A stretch of 21,506 nucleotides of DNA from Ectocarpus siliculosus (lineage: Eukaryota; Sar; Phaeophyceae; Ectocarpales; Ectocarpaceae): positions 16,387 through 37,892 of the forward strand of contig FN648824.1 in assembly GCA_000310025.1 (NCBI GenBank). Direction: 5' to 3'. Made by a program: the position numbers and the translations under genes. Below the pieces are notes generated by a model. It was not told the DNA's origin. It did not search any database and saw only the letters and a list, made by a program, of their open reading frames with translations. Of the stretch, positions 16,986 to 21,506 are shown one piece after another; within the stretch, counting starts at the first letter, position 1, and each line of letters begins with the position of its first letter.

Positions 16986-17816
16986 GACATGTGACGGTGT
17001 TTGGTCCCTCAAGCTAAGATACCGTCTGGGCGGGTATATCTTCCCAAAATGATATCCCGACCACCTGCGGAGATTCTCATTATTTTATTATTTACATGTG
17101 TATTTTTTTTTTTGTTATTCCGACTTCATATAGCAAGTTGCGGCGATGGTTGGTAGCATCACAGCAAGCAGCGTGCTCTGTTTTTGTCCTCTACGCGTCT
17201 CAGTATGGCCTGGGAGTGAGCGATAGCGAGCGATTGGAGGAGATAAACGGAAGGAAGGAACTAAACGGAGGGAACCCAAGCTCTCATAGCCTGCACACAG
17301 CGCCACGGTCGGGCTATTTGCACACTTCAATTATGTGACACGTGAGTACTCGCGTCGCTTTTTCGATTCTCTTCGGGGAAAACCTTTGATTTACATGTAT
17401 TTTTCTCGGTTACTTTTTTCTTTTTCTCTTATCCTTCGCCACAAGCCATCGCGAGCTCCCAACATGTTCGCGCCCACAGCCGGCTGCCCCGACTCAGCAG
17501 CCACCACCCCCGCGGCACGGAGAGGCCTCCGCCCGTTCCCGCTCTCCTGCTGTCAGCAGCCCTGACGGCAGCAGCATCACAGCTCTCCGCCTTCGGCACA
17601 ATCTGTGGTAGATCCGGCCGACATCAGCATCTTCGCTTGCACCTTATTTATTGCCGACAAATTCGCCACAGGTTTCACGCATCACCTCTCGCCAGTGCTC
17701 CGTGATACCCAACAGACAGCACACTTCGGCAGGAATGCTCTCTCATGTCTCGCCGACAGGGAATATGAAAATAGCTCAGGCTACAACGCATGCAGCAGCT
17801 TATTCTCTCGCTCTTT
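16986..17816. other. Unassigned stretch, no supported gene
   Basis: This has AT-rich sequence with a T11 run (17103-17113), a second T-rich part near 17398-17430, and a GC-rich part from 17450 on. TTTACATGTRTATTTT-like sequence occurs near 17091 and 17391. Short frames (for example 17335-17565) show no domain. It may contain the 3' end of the minus-strand gene that follows. Confidence 0.5.
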
Positions 17817-19325
17817 TCAGGTCGCGAACGAAGTCTGGCAGATGCTGTGGTGGTGTTCGTTCAACAGGTACTTGTCCTCTTCCCCAGCCCGCTCGGCAAG
17901 CTTGAACCCATGCCGCCAGGTTGCAGCCCGTCCGCTGCGGCCACCCTGTGATGCTGACCCCGTCGACGAAACACCACAACACCGTGGCGGCGGCGGCCCG
18001 GCTGGCTGTGCACCGTCGTCTTCGTCCTGTCCAGTTGCCGCGACGTGGCCGAGGGAAGGCGCCGGGCACATGTGGTAAAGATGCACGTGTCGTCGAATGT
18101 TTTCTGCTGGGAACACCACTGGGGACCGTCGCCCACGCAACCTCATCACCGGGTGTTGGGTCACGGTATCGGCCAGACGCGCGTTCCCCGACCCGGCGGA
18201 CACGTACTCGAACAAGAGCACCCACCACGTCTCTGGACCGGGCTCGGATGTTCCCTCCCTCGCATTCCCCCGGTGTCTGAAGAAATACACGATCTTACCC
18301 ATCGATAGGTTCTCGACTGATGATGATGATGCTGTCGCGTCGCCGCCCGTGGGTGGAGTTCCTCTCCATACCTCGACGTCCTGTCCGCCCCCCTCCCCGA
18401 GCACCCAGGCATGAGGTGGGCTATCATCTTGTAGGTAGTCCGCCGCCGAGCGCGCATCTCCGCCCTTCCAGGTTCCTGTACCGCTGCTGGCCAACAGTGA
18501 AGCGAAGTGGTTGTACCTGGAACACTGGATCGTTGACGAATCCAGATTTCCCGTGTTTGTCCAGCACGTGGGGCAGCGTAGTTCGGCGCAGCGAGGTGTA
18601 CCTTCTCCTGCCTTCCTGCGGCACGCGAATGAAGCCTTATATGCCGCCTTCATGGCCAGCAAGGTCGGGCGAAAACGCCCAGAAGCTACTATTGCCTCCC
18701 ATTTAGGTGGAGTTCCATCCCCGTCACCGCCAACCTCCACCCAGTCGTGCGAGTCTTGCATCAGAGAGGCATCCCAGATCGCGGACCCTTGGTGCGCGCC
18801 AGCCACCCTCTGCCTCGACGGGTTCCCTGGTTCTCGGATGTCTGTGCCTCCTTGTGACAACCCTCCGGGCAGGTCTCTCCTCAAGGTTTGTAGGACCCGC
18901 ACACAAGATTGTCCGGGTCGAACAGTCACCTCGACGTTGCGACGTTTACGGTAGTCGTACTTCATGACGTTGTACCGCACACCATCCGCGAGAGCGGCCC
19001 ATGCGTAGTTCGTGTTGGCACTCGTGATGTAGTGCTGACAGGCGTTCCGTCCGCAGCTCGACTTGTTGGTTCGCTTGTGCTGCTGATGAGCGAACTCCCC
19101 TGTGCTTGCGTTCGGGACGATCCCTGGTGATGATGGCGTGTATACATGGCAAACGTACAGCGGAAAATAACACAGGAGGGTTTTCACATGATGCACGCCC
19201 CTGGTTGTGGGTTTCAAATATCCCACAATAGGAAATAAGGGGAGATTTGTTGTAGGAGCAGACGGAAACAAATCAAGGTTTATTGAAAGTAGTCGAATTT
19301 GTAACGTCGTTGTTAGGGTATGCAT
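17817..19325 (-). CDS. Hypothetical protein, 502 codons, possibly transposon-associated
   Basis: This long minus-strand frame has GC-rich, protein-like composition through most of its length, and I do not recognise it firmly. Residues 1-29 lie in the Y-like terminus at 19239, and residues 30-75 look weakly coding, so the true start may be later (a Met at residue 121, codon 18965) or after an intron. From about 93 on it has GRNACQHYITSANTNYAW, a Cys pair CPTC (251-254), and near 343-420 a compact module (MGKIVYFFRHRG, WWVLLFEYV, HPVMRLRGRR, IRRHVHLYHMC). This module recalls, from memory only, uncharacterised proteins next to large eukaryotic transposases (KDZ/Plavaka type). The C-terminus is low-complexity. 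Function unknown. Confidence 0.5.
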   Translation of the reverse strand: MHTLTTTLQIRLLSINLDLFPSAPTTNLPLFPIVGYLKPTTRGVHHVKTLLCYFPLYVCHVYTPSSPGIVPNASTGEFAHQQHKRTNKSSCGRNACQHYITSANTNYAWAALADGVRYNVMKYDYRKRRNVEVTVRPGQSCVRVLQTLRRDLPGGLSQGGTDIREPGNPSRQRVAGAHQGSAIWDASLMQDSHDWVEVGGDGDGTPPKWEAIVASGRFRPTLLAMKAAYKASFACRRKAGEGTPRCAELRCPTCWTNTGNLDSSTIQCSRYNHFASLLASSGTGTWKGGDARSAADYLQDDSPPHAWVLGEGGGQDVEVWRGTPPTGGDATASSSSVENLSMGKIVYFFRHRGNAREGTSEPGPETWWVLLFEYVSAGSGNARLADTVTQHPVMRLRGRRSPVVFPAENIRRHVHLYHMCPAPSLGHVAATGQDEDDGAQPAGPPPPRCCGVSSTGSASQGGRSGRAATWRHGFKLAERAGEEDKYLLNEHHHSICQTSFAT

Positions 19326-19400
19326 AAATTGCTACGGAAATACGGGGTCCCCTCCCAAGCGGGAGCAGGGGAGTAGCCACCACCTCGGCACTCTATCGAA
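19239..19400 (+). repeat. Diverged Y-like terminal repeat (A-like)
   Basis: The order of short blocks matches A of element Y: TTTGTT, AGCAGA, GGTTTATT, AGTCGAATT, CTACGGAAA, GGGGTC, then GCAGGGG with GTAGC. Spacing is close to that in A1 and overall identity is moderate. It therefore looks like the A end of a related but different family, pointing right. Boundaries are approximate. Confidence 0.55.
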
Positions 19401-20339
19401 GCTAGGTGTTCACACAAAGTCTTACGAGGACTAGTCTAGAGAGAGCAACGCAGAGACAAGGAGCGAGGTGGACACTGTGAGGGCTTCGAGTGGTTTGCCA
19501 GCTGGAGGAGCGGCAAACAAGTTTGGTCTTTCAATCAGCGAGCCGTGGGGACCCGAGAGGGCCGCCCAACAGCAGCAGCAGTTGTACGAGGGAGAGCGCT
19601 GCTCCATCGCGGTGCTAGAGGAACGCCGGGAGTACCGACGCGTGTGCACACCACTGAACGGTACGAGTGGGTCGATATGTGTGGGTCGATAGGATCCGAT
19701 GCACGTTGGGTGTAATACTGGTAGCGATCCAGTCGCGATTGTTCCACCTCTGCCGTTGGGTTGCTGGGGTGATCGCAGGCGGCGGGAATTTTAATTTGAG
19801 CATGGGTGCATACATGGAGGCACACGCCAATTCGCCAGCTGACGTACAAAACGCGACCGGTGTCCTCGCAGGCACGTAGCCATTACGGCGCAGAGATGGT
19901 CGCGGATACACGGCACAGTGCATGCAAGCTGAGATGGATGTCAATTACGAGGGCAACACACCGAAATATCACGAGGCAACACATGGAAACAATTGTTTTT
20001 TTGGTTGTTTACTTGTTCAAAGTACGCTACTGTATCACCAGGGTCCTTGGTTCGGTGCGGCATGCTGGATGATGGGCTGCTGTGTACTGATACCATGCCG
20101 AGACATATCAGCTGAGATATACGGATCATCTGGCATACGACATAATTGCATGCATGAAATGATCACAGCCCAGCAGCGCACGTATACAAACCAATTGCTG
20201 TTTGGTAAAACCAATTGATGGTCGTTGTGGATGTGCATACAATATGCATATGCATTATGCTGGAAGTCATGAATCCGACTCACAGAGGCTCTGAGTAGCA
20301 GTACAATGCGTAACATGGAATCATCTGGTTCACATTTGG
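19401..20339 (+). other. Putative leader of the second Y-like element, no supported gene
   Basis: I see no domain-bearing frame. Short frames on both strands overlap each other and look random. By position it corresponds to the leader between A1 and the minisatellite of Y. There is a short CAGCAGCAGCAG run near 19570. Confidence 0.4.
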
Positions 20340-21506
20340 TCTCAGATACGCGCCGCTTACCAGGGTTGTCGTCTAGCGCAATTCACGCAGATACAAATCT
20401 GCCGGAACCAAAACACATAAAAAGTGTTTGGCGGCGGTGGTAAGGGAGGGGGGGAGCGATTGTCAACAGTGATACATACCTAGTAAGGGATGTTAAACTC
20501 GGGCAATTACCCTACGCTCCACAGGCATTACGAAATAGAGTTACAGTAATGCAGGGTCCACACACACAAATAGTGCGCGGCGGCTGTGATGGTGGAAACG
20601 TTTGATTATCAATAGTGCCACATATAATTCACGACACCGAGATCCATGCCGGAACCACACGCATACATAGGGTGTGGCGCGTACATACAGAGTGCACATA
20701 CTGTACCGGATCCACACACATCCAGAGTGGTGGCGGCCGTGGGTGGCAGGCTTGTTTGTTAAACATCGCTACTTACCAGGGTTGTTGCTCAAGGAGCGAT
20801 TCACGCCTAACAACAGAGTACATACACCGGAACCACACACATAAATAGTGGGTGGCGGCCGTGGGTGGCAGGCTTGTTTGGTAACAGCACTACTTATCAA
20901 GGTGGTTGCTTGGAAGCGATTCACGCATAACATACAGAGTACATATGCCGGGACCACACACATAAATAGTGTGTGGCGGCCGTGGTGGGTAGACTTGTTT
21001 GTTAAACAGCGCTACTTACCAGGGTTGTTGCTCGAGGAGCGATCCACGCATAAATACAGAGTACATATGCCGGGACCACACACATAAATAGTGTGTGGCG
21101 GCCATGGTGGGTGGGCTTGTTGTTCCAACAGCACTACTTACCAAGGTTGTTGCTCGAGGAGCGATCCACGCATAAATAGAGAGAGTACGAATGCCGGGAC
21201 CACACACATCAATAGTGTGTGGCGGCCGTGGTGGGTAGACTTGTTTGTCAAACAGCGCTACTTACCAAGGTTGTTGCTCGAGGAGCGATTCACGCATAAA
21301 TACAGAGAGTACGAATGCCGGGACCACACACATCAATAGTGTGTGGCGGCCGTGGTGGGTGGGCTTGTTGTTCCAACAGCACTACTTACCAAGGTTGTTG
21401 CTCGACGAGCGATCCACGCATAAATACAGAAATGCCGGAACCACACACATAGATAGTGTGTGGCGGCCGTGGTTGGTAGGCTTGTTGGTAAACAGCGCTA
21501 CTTACC
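20340..21506 (+). repeat. 122-124 bp minisatellite with hairpin-forming core
   Basis: ACTTACC-like phase marks occur at 20771, 20892, 21014, 21136, 21260, 21384 and 21500, so the period is about 121-124 bp (the last is 116). Degenerate units extend left to about 20340. Each unit has CCACACAC, a 7-base AT-rich loop and GTGTGTGG (a perfect 8-bp stem in the regular units), then GGCGGCCGTGG, and GCTCGAGGAGC, itself a short inverted repeat. Alternate units carry GTTTGTTAAACAGC or GTTGTTCCAACAGC, a dimeric pattern. The array continues past the window edge. Open frames within are artefacts. Confidence 0.88.

Overview
The window is nuclear eukaryotic DNA made almost entirely of nested mobile elements and tandem repeats. 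No ribosomal RNA, confident tRNA or clear housekeeping gene is visible. Spliced-gene structure cannot be ruled in or out. The mix (a recent Ty1/copia element, eukaryotic tyrosine-recombinase coding, several long minisatellites, roughly balanced GC) suits an algal or other protist genome. A repeat-rich red alga is my guess, but nothing here proves it.

Innermost context: a 167-bp-period satellite built on a CAGGGT motif originally ran from about 2583 to about 16985. A copia-type LTR retrotransposon (3974-15941) sits inside it. Its two 412-bp LTRs differ at one position in my reading, it is flanked by a GGGGA target-site duplication, and the satellite monomer resumes in phase on the far side. 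The element has protease, integrase, reverse transcriptase and RNase H in copia order, but no recognisable gag and one in-frame TGA in the integrase region.

A second element, here called Y (Y-R, 8907-15400, 6494 bp), is inserted in the 3' untranslated part of the LTR element. Y has split direct repeats A1 ... B1-A2-B2, the terminal arrangement known from PAT/Ngaro-type tyrosine-recombinase retrotransposons. Its parts in order are A1, a leader, a 1.7-kb minisatellite, a gag-like frame pair with a coiled coil and a CCCH zinc finger, and a tyrosine recombinase, then B1, A2 and B2. No reverse transcriptase is present. A single amber codon followed by a GC hairpin separates the zinc-finger frame from the recombinase. 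An older, inverted copy (Y-L) fills 1-2515 and runs off the left edge.

Right of the satellite lie about 0.8 kb of unassigned sequence and a 502-codon minus-strand frame of unknown function (17817-19325). Its 5' end overlaps a diverged Y-like terminus starting near 19239. That terminus is followed by about 1.1 kb of leader and a different minisatellite with a 122-124 bp period (20340 to the window end). This repeats the A1-leader-minisatellite order of Y, so the window may hold two families of one undescribed architecture: tyrosine-recombinase elements with split direct repeats, a large internal minisatellite and no reverse transcriptase.
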